Source of the DNA: JAZMZS01 sp045120955
GTDB taxonomy: Bacteria > Bacillota > Clostridia > Oscillospirales > CAG-272
Assembly (NCBI GenBank): GCA_045120955.1
Contig: JBGVFH010000049.1
Span: forward strand, 1 to 7,189
DNA: 7,189 nucleotides
Reading direction: 5' to 3'
Position 1 is the stretch's first letter. Every line of letters begins with the position of its first letter. Made by a program: the position numbers and the translations under genes. Positions 1-6,242 of the stretch are shown here, one piece after another. Under the pieces are notes generated by a model, which was given only the letters and a program-made list of their open reading frames with translations, was not told the origin of the DNA and ran no database searches.

Positions 1-197
1 ATCCACGGTACACGGAACTTGATCTGCCTTTCGGGATTTACTAATCTTTCAAGCAGCGCATCGCGTCGGAACGCTTGCTCGTGTGTTTCAACCACCGGAC
101 GGAGAGAATCAAGAACTTCCTTAACCGCCTGATGAAATTCAGGCTCATTCGGATTCTCTTTTACCACTCGCTCGATTACTTCATCTACATACGACAT
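1..197 (-). CDS. gdhA: NADP-type glutamate dehydrogenase, N-terminal fragment (cut by window edge)
   Basis: Reading the minus strand from the ATG at 197-195 gives MSYVDEVIERVVKENPNEPE and continues open to the window edge. The visible 65 residues include the stretch RQIKFRVPW, and the whole is the characteristic N-terminus of hexameric bacterial glutamate dehydrogenases. By family knowledge the enzyme aminates 2-oxoglutarate to glutamate with ammonium and NADPH in the cytosol. The catalytic lysines and the Rossmann domain lie outside the window, so cofactor preference is inferred from resemblance to GdhA. The start is fixed by a strong AGGAGGA ribosome binding site at about 204-210, 6-7 nt upstream. 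The gene is transcribed divergently from the PTS operon, from its own consensus promoter, and its leader carries an attenuator-like hairpin pair. Identity is confident; only the start of the gene can be judged. Confidence 0.93.
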   Translation of the reverse strand, partial: MSYVDEVIERVVKENPNEPEFHQAVKEVLDSLRPVVETHEQAFRRDALLERLVNPERQIKFRVPW

Positions 198-211
198 ACT
201 GTTTCCTCCTT

Positions 212-271
212 TATGAAAAAAGAAAAGACGCCTTTAACGGTAGGGGCATCCCCTACAACATTAAAGACGTC
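212..271 (-). terminator. Intrinsic terminator in the gdhA leader (attenuator)
   Basis: On the minus strand GACGUCUUUAA (271-261) pairs with UUAAAGGCGUC (237-227), 11 bp with one G-U. An inner GUAGGGG/CCCCUAC stem (256-250 with 246-240) caps it. The U-rich run UUUUCUUUUUU follows directly (226-216) and ends a few nucleotides before the gdhA ribosome binding site. With a consensus promoter upstream and the start codon immediately downstream, this can only be a leader terminator, so gdhA expression should require readthrough. The anti-terminating signal is not identifiable from the sequence. Confidence 0.8.
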
Positions 272-321
272 ATTGCCTTCTTCATATATAAAATTGTTTT
301 TGGATTCCTAAAAGTAAAATA

Positions 322-351
322 GCGTCTTTGAGCACTTACACTCAAAGACGC
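322..351 (-). promoter_or_regulatory. gdhA leader hairpin 1 (perfect 11-bp stem)
   Basis: Minus-strand RNA GCGUCUUUGAG (351-341) pairs perfectly with CUCAAAGACGC (332-322) around the 8-nt loop UGUAAGUG. It forms about 13 nt into the transcript. No U-tract follows, so it is not itself a terminator. Its 3' arm (AAAGACG, 329-323) is also complementary over 7 nt to the 5' arm of the downstream terminator (CGUCUUU, 269-263). Hairpin 1 could therefore act as an anti-antiterminator, or as a protein-binding hairpin in a two-hairpin antitermination system. Confidence 0.7.
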
Positions 352-370
352 CTTTGCCTTTACGCTCTGC

Positions 371-399
371 ATTATACACCTGTGAAATTTATTTGTCAA
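371..399 (-). promoter_or_regulatory. gdhA promoter (sigma-A type)
   Basis: On the minus strand a perfect TTGACA (399-394) is followed after 17 nt by a perfect TATAAT (376-371). Transcription should start near 364, giving an untranslated leader of roughly 167 nt. The start site is inferred from spacing, not seen. Confidence 0.9.
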
Positions 400-532
400 C
401 TCTTTTCTTTAAAAATTTAAAAATTCGCTTACAGTAAATAATTCATGCCGATAATTTAGAAATAATTTTGTGCAAGTTTCACAACTTGTAGAATTTGTGG
501 TTAGGCAAATCGCCGTTTTAAAGGCCGCCTTA
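377..532. other. Divergent intergenic region, no gene seen
   Basis: This AT-rich stretch separates the gdhA -10/-35 from the antiterminator promoter. I see no coding region in it. It contains two dyads: an imperfect one at 471-490 (TGCAAGT, 6-nt spacer, ACTTGTA) and a short perfect one at 521-531 (AAGGC-C-GCCTT) ending just before the -35 box at 533. Either could be an operator, but neither matches a regulator I can name, and no catabolite-responsive (cre) consensus was recognised. Confidence 0.4.
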
Positions 533-561
533 TTGACAAATACGAATAATTAATGTAAAAT
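533..561 (+). promoter_or_regulatory. Promoter of the antiterminator-PTS operon
   Basis: TTGACA (533-538) and TAAAAT (556-561) are separated by 17 nt. Transcription should begin near 568, about 25 nt before the RAT element. No comparable promoter was seen between the downstream operon genes, so this is taken as the operon promoter. Confidence 0.85.
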
Positions 562-592
562 ATGATTGAATTAAATATATTGCAATTTTATT

Positions 593-617
593 GGAGTGTT
601 ACCGTATGGGCATAACC
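593..617 (+). promoter_or_regulatory. RAT: binding site for the BglG/GlcT-type antiterminator
   Basis: The segment opens with GGAGTGTTACC and closes with GGGCATAACC, following the ribonucleic-antiterminator pattern GGxxTGTTACnn...nnGGCAnAACC of the BglG/LicT/GlcT family. It can fold with outer GG/CC pairs (593-594 with 616-617) and an inner CC/GG pair. Its 3' CC (616-617) is also the first part of the following terminator stem, so the two folds are mutually exclusive. The protein encoded immediately downstream belongs to the family that binds such sites, which points to autoregulated antitermination. Confidence 0.85.
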
Positions 618-677
618 AACTTTTTGCACCTCTGTATATCTTTCGGCACAGGTGCTTAAGGTTGGCTTTTTTATTTT
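616..677 (+). terminator. Leader terminator controlled by the RAT
   Basis: CCAACTTTTTGCACC (616-630) pairs with GGTGCTTAAGGTTGG (651-665), 13 of 15 positions paired with two U-U mismatches in the middle and one G-U. The run CTTTTTTATTTT follows at 666-677. It lies between the promoter and the antiterminator gene, so it limits transcription of the whole operon unless the RAT hairpin is stabilised. Confidence 0.9.
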
Positions 678-695
678 CAGGATTAGGAGACAAAT

Positions 696-1538
696 ATGAA
701 AGTTTTAAAAGCCATCAACAATAATAATCTTTGTGTTTTGGACGAGCACGGAAAAGAACAGATTGTTTCTGGGAGAGGCATCGGTTTCGGAAAAAAATAC
801 GGCGACGATGTAGATGAATCCTTGATTCAAAAGACCTATCTTATCACCGACCACTCTATTCAAAAGAGAATGATCGCCCTTCTTAGAGAAATACCTGAAG
901 AATATTTAACATTCACCGTTGATATTGTTGAATATATAAATGCCGCTTACAGTGAAAAACTTAAGGAATCTTTGCTTGTCACATTAAGCGACCATATCGC
1001 CTTTGCGATCGAAAGAAAGCAAAACGGAATGGAATTTACCAACCCGCTGCTTGACTCCATAGCCCAATGCTTTCCTAAGGAGCTGCGGTTGGGCGAATAT
1101 TGTATAGAACAAATGGATAAAAAATTAGGCATTAGAATGTCAAAAGATGAAGCCGGCTTTATTGCAATGCATATAATAAATGCACGTTTAGATACAAACA
1201 TCGGCAATGTATATGATATCACAAAAATGATAAACGGATGCATTGAAATATCCGAACATTATTATAAGAAAAGCTTTGATAGGACCAATCCCTGCTATGA
1301 GAGATTTCTTACACACTTAAAATATCTGGCAGGACGTCTTTTTGAAAACAAACCCTTACCCGAGGCGTTAAGCGAAGATGATGCTTTCGCTTCAATGATT
1401 AAAAAAACGTGTAACAAACATTATAAGTGTGCATTATGCATTATGGAGTACATTTTAAAAACTTATCAGAAAAATATTTCCGAGGACGAGCTTTTGACCC
1501 TCACTATCCACCTTAAAAAAGTCAGTTCGGTAAACTGA
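696..1538 (+). CDS. BglG-family transcriptional antiterminator (LicT/GlcT type)
   Basis: This 280-residue protein has the family's usual length and domain order: an RNA-binding CAT domain (about 1-56, with INNNNLCVLDEHGKE and GRGIGFGKKYGDDVD), PRD1 (about 65-170) and PRD2 (about 172-280). The four PTS-regulated histidines are present: His100 (SDHIAFA) and His159 (AMHIINA) in PRD1, and His207 (THLKYL) and His272 (TIHLKK) in PRD2. Family knowledge: PTS proteins phosphorylate these histidines, controlling dimerisation and binding to the RAT, which prevents terminator formation. The start is fixed by AGGAGA at 685-690. The RAT and terminator directly upstream, and ptsG downstream, indicate that it controls its own operon. 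Position before ptsG-ptsH-ptsI resembles glcT of Bacillus subtilis, while the RAT ahead of its own gene resembles licT-style autoregulation. I therefore leave the symbol open between glcT and licT. Confidence 0.93.
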   Translation: MKVLKAINNNNLCVLDEHGKEQIVSGRGIGFGKKYGDDVDESLIQKTYLITDHSIQKRMIALLREIPEEYLTFTVDIVEYINAAYSEKLKESLLVTLSDHIAFAIERKQNGMEFTNPLLDSIAQCFPKELRLGEYCIEQMDKKLGIRMSKDEAGFIAMHIINARLDTNIGNVYDITKMINGCIEISEHYYKKSFDRTNPCYERFLTHLKYLAGRLFENKPLPEALSEDDAFASMIKKTCNKHYKCALCIMEYILKTYQKNISEDELLTLTIHLKKVSSVN

Positions 1539-1553
1539 TTTTTCATATTGATT

Positions 1554-1594
1554 GCAGTATCGGCATGATCAGGCGCCGATCATAACGATGCTGC
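1554..1594 (+). other. Intercistronic stem-loop between antiterminator gene and ptsG
   Basis: GCAGTATCG (1554-1562) pairs with CGATGCTGC (1586-1594), 9 bp with one G-U. After a small internal loop, ATGATC (1565-1570) pairs with GATCAT (1578-1583) around the loop AGGCGCC. No U-tract follows (ACAAAAAAATAAAA instead), so it is not an intrinsic terminator on this strand. No RAT-like sequence or promoter was seen here. A role in mRNA processing or in protecting the ptsG segment is possible but is inference. Confidence 0.5.
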
Positions 1595-1609
1595 ACAAAA
1601 AAATAAAAC

Positions 1610-1615
1610 GGAGGA
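1610..1615 (+). promoter_or_regulatory. ptsG ribosome binding site, selects the GTG start
   Basis: GGAGGA lies 7 nt before the GTG at 1623. The overlapping TTG two bases upstream would be followed at once by TGA, so GTG is the only reasonable start. Confidence 0.85.
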
Positions 1616-1622
1616 AACGATT

Positions 1623-3752
1623 GTGAAAGACAAAATTTTCGGGGTTTTACAACGAGTCGGACGATCTTTTATGCTCCCGATCGCTTTGCTCCCCATTGCG
1701 GGCTTGCTACTCGGGATCGGAAGTTCTTTTACAAACCCAACCACTCTTGAAGCGTACCATCTTACCAACGTCATCAAGGAAGGCGGAGTTTTATTTACCC
1801 TTCTTGATATCATGAGCAAAACCGGCAGCATTGTATTTGATAATCTTGCGCTACTGTTTGCTATGGGCGTTGCCATCGGTATGGCAAAAAAGGAAAAAGA
1901 GGTAGCAGCGCTGTCTGGTGCTATTTCTTATCTTATTATGAACACGGCTATAAGCACGCTTATTTCCGCCAAAGGCGGTGTAGACGCAATGGCCGCAAAT
2001 ACCACTACATCTGTGTTGGGCATTACCACGCTCCAGATGGGTGTTTTCGGCGGAATTATTGTGGGACTCGGTGTAGCGGCACTACATAACCGATTCTACA
2101 AGATACAACTGCCACAGGTATTATCCTTTTTCGGCGGCACAAGATTCGTGCCCATCGTGTGCAGCATCGTTTATCTGATCGTGGGCGTTGTGATGTTTTT
2201 CGTGTGGCCTTTGATTCAAAGCGGTATCGCCGCGCTGGGCCAGCTTGTGCTTGAATCAGGCTATGCCGGAACCTGGATATACGGTGTGATCGAACGCGCT
2301 CTTATTCCCTTTGGCCTTCACCATGTTTTTTATATGCCCTTCTGGCAAACCGAGCTTGGCGGCGCATTGTTGATAGACGGCGTCACCGTTACCGGCGCGC
2401 AAAACATTTTCTTTGCAGAGCTCGCCTCTAACTCCACCGTGCATTTCTCTGTATCTGCTACAAGATTTATGTCGGGCAAATTCCCCTTTATGATATTCGG
2501 TCTGCCCGCGGCGGCCCTTGCTATGTATAAAGCGGCTCGCCCCGAAAAGAAAAAGGTGGTCGGCGGTCTTCTGCTTTCGGCGGCTCTTACCGCCATGCTT
2601 ACCGGCATTACTGAGCCGTTAGAGTTCACCTTCCTATTTGTGGCCCCCGCTATGTATGTAGTGCACTGTATTCTTGCCGGTCTCTCATATATGCTTATGC
2701 ATATTTTCAATGTGGGCGTAGGCATGACCTTCTCAGGCGGTGCAATAGATCTTACATTGTTCGGAATTTTGCAGGGTAATGCTAAAACCAATTGGATATG
2801 GATAGTGATAATCGGCCTTATTTATGCCGTAGTTTATTACCTTGTTTTCTACTTTATGATCACTAAGTTTAATTACAAGACCCCCGGCAGGGAAGCCGAT
2901 GACGAAGAAACAAAATTATTTACGCGCAAGGATCTAAATCTTCGAAATGAGGCGTTAAAGGCCGCCGACAAATGCACCTCAGACACGGTGAGCGCCTTAA
3001 TACTGGCGGGGCTGGGAGGTAAAGCTAATCTTGTTGATTTAGATTGCTGTGCAACCAGACTGAGAATATCCGTCAGCGATCCTGCTCTCGTAAACGATGC
3101 ACTTTTAAAGCAAAGCGGTGCTTCGGGTATTATTCACAAGGGTCAGGGCGTGCAAATAATTTACGGACCACAGGTGTCGGTAGTTAAATCCGATCTTGAA
3201 GACTTTTTGGATTCTCCGAAATCAGACGAGCCATTCAAATTCGAACCCGATAACACCCTATTAAAAGAAGAAAATCCCGAAACTCAAAAAGACGTGACAG
3301 CTTCATTTGAGCTAGCGGCGCATATGAACGGCACCGTTGTTAATTTGGAAGATGTTGAAGACGAGGCATTTTCCTCTGAGGTTCTGGGAAAAGGTATCGC
3401 CGTTGAGCCGATAGAAGGAAAGCTTTATTCTCCCTGCGACGGCAAGGTGGATATGGTTTTTGATACCAATCACGCCGTCAACATCGTATCCAAAGAGGGC
3501 TGTGAAATACTTCTGCATATAGGCATAGACACCGTAAAATTAGGCGGGAAATATTTTGAAGCCCATGTAAAAGATGATTGCGAGGTCAAAAAGGGCGATC
3601 TGCTCATTTCTTTTGACCTTGAGGGAATTAAAAGCGAAGGCTACAAGGTGACCACTCCTATGGTTATATGCAACACCGACGATTACACCTCGGTTGAAGC
3701 TGTTTCCCAGGGCGAAATATCCAAGGGCGATAAAATACTTGAAATTAAATAA
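1623..3752 (+). CDS. ptsG: Glucose-family PTS permease, fused EIICBA
   Basis: This 709-residue polytopic membrane protein imports and phosphorylates a hexose at the expense of PEP. The EIIC domain (about 1-425) has many hydrophobic segments and the GITEP motif at 328-332, where the Glu is the family sugar-binding residue. The EIIB domain (about 445-530) carries Cys476 in CCATRLRISVSD, matching the family phosphocysteine signature; the residue before it is also Cys, unlike the DAC of the E. coli protein. An acidic linker leads to EIIA (about 565-709), with His617 (TNHAV) and phosphoacceptor His632 (ILLHIGIDTV) spaced 15 apart as in IIA-Glc. Gene order antiterminator-ptsG-ptsH-ptsI supports glucose as substrate, but the related GlcNAc permeases share this architecture and cannot be excluded. 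The start is GTG. It is probably controlled by antitermination at the operon leader, with EIIB likely phosphorylating the antiterminator (inference). Confidence 0.93.
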   Translation: MKDKIFGVLQRVGRSFMLPIALLPIAGLLLGIGSSFTNPTTLEAYHLTNVIKEGGVLFTLLDIMSKTGSIVFDNLALLFAMGVAIGMAKKEKEVAALSGAISYLIMNTAISTLISAKGGVDAMAANTTTSVLGITTLQMGVFGGIIVGLGVAALHNRFYKIQLPQVLSFFGGTRFVPIVCSIVYLIVGVVMFFVWPLIQSGIAALGQLVLESGYAGTWIYGVIERALIPFGLHHVFYMPFWQTELGGALLIDGVTVTGAQNIFFAELASNSTVHFSVSATRFMSGKFPFMIFGLPAAALAMYKAARPEKKKVVGGLLLSAALTAMLTGITEPLEFTFLFVAPAMYVVHCILAGLSYMLMHIFNVGVGMTFSGGAIDLTLFGILQGNAKTNWIWIVIIGLIYAVVYYLVFYFMITKFNYKTPGREADDEETKLFTRKDLNLRNEALKAADKCTSDTVSALILAGLGGKANLVDLDCCATRLRISVSDPALVNDALLKQSGASGIIHKGQGVQIIYGPQVSVVKSDLEDFLDSPKSDEPFKFEPDNTLLKEENPETQKDVTASFELAAHMNGTVVNLEDVEDEAFSSEVLGKGIAVEPIEGKLYSPCDGKVDMVFDTNHAVNIVSKEGCEILLHIGIDTVKLGGKYFEAHVKDDCEVKKGDLLISFDLEGIKSEGYKVTTPMVICNTDDYTSVEAVSQGEISKGDKILEIK

Positions 3753-3772
3753 AATCAAAGGGGCTGTACATT

Positions 3773-4030
3773 ATGAAACAATTCAATTATACAATTACAG
3801 ACGAAGTCGGCATTCACGCAAGGCCTGCGGGTATGCTAGCTAAGACGGCAAAGGGATTTCAGAGCGAGATCATCATAGAAAAAGATGGAAAGACCGTAAA
3901 CGCCACCAAACTGATGATGCTTATGGGCATGGGTATAAAATGCGGTGATACCGTCACCGTCACCGTCACCGGTGAGGATGAGGAAGCGGCGACCTGCGCA
4001 TTACAGGACTTTTTTGCCGCAAACCTTTAA
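3773..4030 (+). CDS. ptsH: PTS phosphocarrier protein HPr, lacking Ser46
   Basis: This small cytosolic protein of 85 residues passes phosphate from enzyme I to EIIA domains. The active-site motif GIHARPAG contains His15 at the canonical position. The length and the GKTVNATKLMML segment fit HPr. Aligned without gaps from His15 with the B. subtilis protein, position 46, where Firmicutes HPr normally has the regulatory serine, is Lys (NATKLMM), preceded by Thr45. The HPr kinase/CcpA form of catabolite control should therefore not run through this copy, unless Thr45 is used or another HPr exists. The gene follows ptsG after 20 nt with AAAGGGG as ribosome binding site, and precedes ptsI by 21 nt. 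A six-base repeat (ACCGTC three times, 3950-3967) encodes the TVTVTVT beta strand. Confidence 0.95.
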   Translation: MKQFNYTITDEVGIHARPAGMLAKTAKGFQSEIIIEKDGKTVNATKLMMLMGMGIKCGDTVTVTVTGEDEEAATCALQDFFAANL

Positions 4031-4051
4031 GCTGAGAGAGGAGGCGGCGAT

Positions 4052-5728
4052 ATGTTGAAGTTTACAGGAAAAGGTGTATACGGTGCAATTGCTGTGGGCA
4101 AAGCTTCTGTTTTTTTCAAAAAGAAGAAAACCAAGATTCGCCGCACCGGTATCGTTGATATAGAAGCGGAATTCGCCCGTGTGGAAGCTGCAAAAGCCAA
4201 AGCAGCGGAGGAGCTTTCTCTTATCTATGAAAAAGCCCTAAGAGAGGTCGGCGAAACAAACGCGCAGATATTTGAGATACACATGATGATGCTTGAGGAT
4301 GACGATTATAACGAGTCCATACGCCATATCATTGAGACTCAATCGATCAACGCCGAATATGCGGTACATATGACCGCCGACAATTTCTCTTCGATGTTTG
4401 CGGCTATGGACGACTCTTATATGCAGGCAAGAGCCACCGATGTTAAGGATATCTCAGATCGTTTAATCGCCTGTATGACCACAGGCGGCGAGGAATCGGT
4501 ATCATCCGACGAGCCTTCGGTAATATGCAGTGACGACCTTACTCCCAGCGAGACAGTATTGCTTGACAAAGAAAAGATTCTCGGCTTTGTAACCGCCTTT
4601 GGTTCTTCAAATTCTCACACCGCCATTCTTGCGAGAACTATGAACATCCCCGCTGTTATCGGCGTAGGCCAAGAGTTTTTGACATCCATCAGGGAAGGCG
4701 ATCTGATCGCTGTTGACGGATATTCCGGAGAAGTTTTTATCGATCCAGACGAAGAAACGCTGGCGCATATTGAACGCAAGAAAAAGGAAAGCCTTGAAAA
4801 GAAAGAGCTATTAAAAAAGCTCAAAGGCAAGGAAAACATCACCCTTGACGGCACAGAGATCAAAATTTATGCCAATATCGGTGGCACAGCCGATATTGGC
4901 GCGGTGCTTGCTAACGACGCCGGCGGCATTGGGCTTTTTCGCAGCGAATTTCTCTATCTTGAGGGTACCGACTATCCTACTGAACAGCAGCAGTTTGAAG
5001 CCTACAAAAAGGTGCTCGTCAGCATGTCGGGCAAAAAGGTCATAATCCGCACCCTCGATATCGGCGCGGATAAAAAGGTTGGCTATTTTAACTTAGACGA
5101 AGAAGAAAACCCAGCCTTGGGACTCAGAGCCATTCGTATCTGTCTAACCAGACCCGATATCTTTAAGACCCAACTGCGTGCCCTGTTTCGCGCATCGGTT
5201 TTCGGCAGGCTGGGAATCATGTTTCCGATGATAACCAGCACTTCGGAGCTTCAAAGTATACTTGACATATGCGATCAAGTGAGATCCGAGCTGCGCGAGG
5301 CCGACATCAAATTCAGCAACGATATTGAAATAGGCATTATGATCGAAACTCCGGCTGCTGCATTGATCAGCGATAAGCTGGCTGAGATGGTAGACTTTTT
5401 CAGTGTGGGCACCAATGATCTTGTTCAATATACTCTTGCATGTGACAGGCAAAACCCTCATTTGGAGCAGTTTTGTGATCCGCATCATGAGGCAGTGCTA
5501 CACCTTATCGAGCTTTCCGCCAAAAACGCCCATAAAGCCGGTGCATGGATAGGTATTTGCGGTGAATTGGCGGCCGATACATCCCTTACTGAGACGTTTC
5601 TGCGAATGGGTATTGATGAGCTTTCGGTTTCGCCCTCCTTTGTTCTGAAACTGAGAGATACCGTGAGAAAGATCGATCTTTCCGATAAAAAATTATCAGA
5701 GGTAACGATAAATGAATATCTGGCATGA
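4052..5728 (+). CDS. ptsI: PTS enzyme I (PEP-protein phosphotransferase)
   Basis: This 558-residue cytosolic enzyme takes phosphate from PEP and donates it to HPr, the first step of the PTS. Domains are in the usual order: the N-terminal HPr-binding helical and phosphohistidine domains (about 1-225), with active His189 in SNSHTAILAR; a charged Lys/Glu-rich linker (about 235-265); and the C-terminal PEP-binding barrel. The barrel has GLFRSEFLYL, the metal/PEP-site segment FFSVGTNDLVQYTLACDR, and the catalytic Cys503 in GICGELAAD. His189 and Cys503 sit at essentially the E. coli positions. The residues before the histidine read GSSNSH rather than the common GGRTSH. The gene has a strong AGGAGG at 4039-4044, 7 nt before ATG, and its last 17 nt overlap the pyrophosphatase gene. 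It is slightly shorter than the roughly 570-575 residues typical of the family, but complete. Confidence 0.95.
   Translation: MLKFTGKGVYGAIAVGKASVFFKKKKTKIRRTGIVDIEAEFARVEAAKAKAAEELSLIYEKALREVGETNAQIFEIHMMMLEDDDYNESIRHIIETQSINAEYAVHMTADNFSSMFAAMDDSYMQARATDVKDISDRLIACMTTGGEESVSSDEPSVICSDDLTPSETVLLDKEKILGFVTAFGSSNSHTAILARTMNIPAVIGVGQEFLTSIREGDLIAVDGYSGEVFIDPDEETLAHIERKKKESLEKKELLKKLKGKENITLDGTEIKIYANIGGTADIGAVLANDAGGIGLFRSEFLYLEGTDYPTEQQQFEAYKKVLVSMSGKKVIIRTLDIGADKKVGYFNLDEEENPALGLRAIRICLTRPDIFKTQLRALFRASVFGRLGIMFPMITSTSELQSILDICDQVRSELREADIKFSNDIEIGIMIETPAAALISDKLAEMVDFFSVGTNDLVQYTLACDRQNPHLEQFCDPHHEAVLHLIELSAKNAHKAGAWIGICGELAADTSLTETFLRMGIDELSVSPSFVLKLRDTVRKIDLSDKKLSEVTINEYLA
5698..5702 (+). 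promoter_or_regulatory. ppa ribosome binding site inside ptsI
   Basis: AGAGG within the last codons of ptsI lies 9 nt upstream of the ATG at 5712. It supports a start overlapping ptsI, and hence translational coupling. Confidence 0.6.
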
Positions 5729-6242
5729 TGCTTCACCCAAATCAATTTCAAAAGATAAGTTCACCGCCGTCGTAGAAATACCCAAGGGATCAAAAATCAA
5801 GTATGAGCTTGATAAGACAACGGGGTTGCTGAAAATGGATAGAATACTTTATACCTCTACCCATTATCCGGCAAATTACGGCTTTATTCCCAGAACCTTT
5901 GCTGAAGACGGTGACCCGTTGGATGTTCTCATTCTCTGCTCAGAAACTTTGGTTCCGCTCTCTATTGCAGATTGCTATCCCATAGGCATGATAACAATGG
6001 AGGACAGCGGTGCGGCTGATGAAAAAATCATCTGCATCCCGTTTAACGACCCCACATACAATGTCTATAAGGAAATATCGGAGCTTCCGGCACATATCTT
6101 TGACGAAATGAAGCATTTCTTTTCAGTCTACAAGGCGTTGGAGCACAAAGACACAGTTATTAACGACATAAGAGGAGTAGATGAGGCAAAGAAGACCATC
6201 GAAAGCTGTATTGAAAGATATATTGAATGTTACTGTAAATAG
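5712..6242 (+). CDS. ppa: Family I inorganic pyrophosphatase
   Basis: This 176-residue soluble cytosolic enzyme hydrolyses pyrophosphate to two phosphates, pulling biosynthetic reactions forward. Length equals that of the E. coli enzyme. The signature DGDPLDV supplies Asp66, Asp68 and Asp71. Further metal/substrate residues are visible as Asp98, Asp103 and Lys105 (EDSGAADEK) and Tyr140-Lys141 (SVYK). The segment HYPANYGFIPRTF is also typical. These positions are shifted by about one from the E. coli numbering, so the active site looks complete. The gene starts inside ptsI (17-nt overlap, different frame), which implies co-transcription and probable translational coupling with the PTS. That partnership is unusual: the enzyme has no role in the phosphorelay itself. 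No strong terminator follows the stop codon. Confidence 0.94.
   Translation: MNIWHDASPKSISKDKFTAVVEIPKGSKIKYELDKTTGLLKMDRILYTSTHYPANYGFIPRTFAEDGDPLDVLILCSETLVPLSIADCYPIGMITMEDSGAADEKIICIPFNDPTYNVYKEISELPAHIFDEMKHFFSVYKALEHKDTVINDIRGVDEAKKTIESCIERYIECYCK

Noticed and set aside
253..285. Ten-codon leader peptide on the minus strand (MKKAMTSLML, stop TAG) overlapping the 5' arm of the gdhA terminator
   Set aside because: Its position would suit translation-coupled attenuation, but no ribosome binding site lies at a usable distance before the ATG, and the residues show no run of a regulatory amino acid.
75..311. Plus-strand open frame of 78 codons across the gdhA start and leader
   Set aside because: It is antisense to a confidently identified gdhA start, promoter and terminator hairpin, and its Arg/Phe/Leu-rich product resembles no protein I know.
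212..364. ANTAR two-hairpin motif or a known riboswitch in the gdhA leader
   Set aside because: The two-hairpin layout is similar, but the loops do not show the A1/G4 hexaloop pattern I associate with ANTAR targets, and no conserved riboswitch core was recognised. It is kept as an uncharacterised attenuator instead.
1522..1543. Small hairpin TCAGTT-CGGTA-AACTGA followed by TTTTT at the end of the antiterminator gene
   Set aside because: Only 6 AU-rich pairs overlapping the stop codon; too weak to call a terminator, and the downstream ptsG needs readthrough because no other promoter is visible.
2330..2791. Minus-strand open frame of 153 codons inside ptsG
   Set aside because: It is a shadow frame opposite the conserved EIIC coding region, with no ribosome binding site or recognisable protein character.
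3950..3972. ACCGTC hexanucleotide repeat in ptsH as a phase-variation or repeat element
   Set aside because: Six-base units keep the reading frame and encode an ordinary alternating Thr-Val beta strand of HPr; three copies are explained by codon use.
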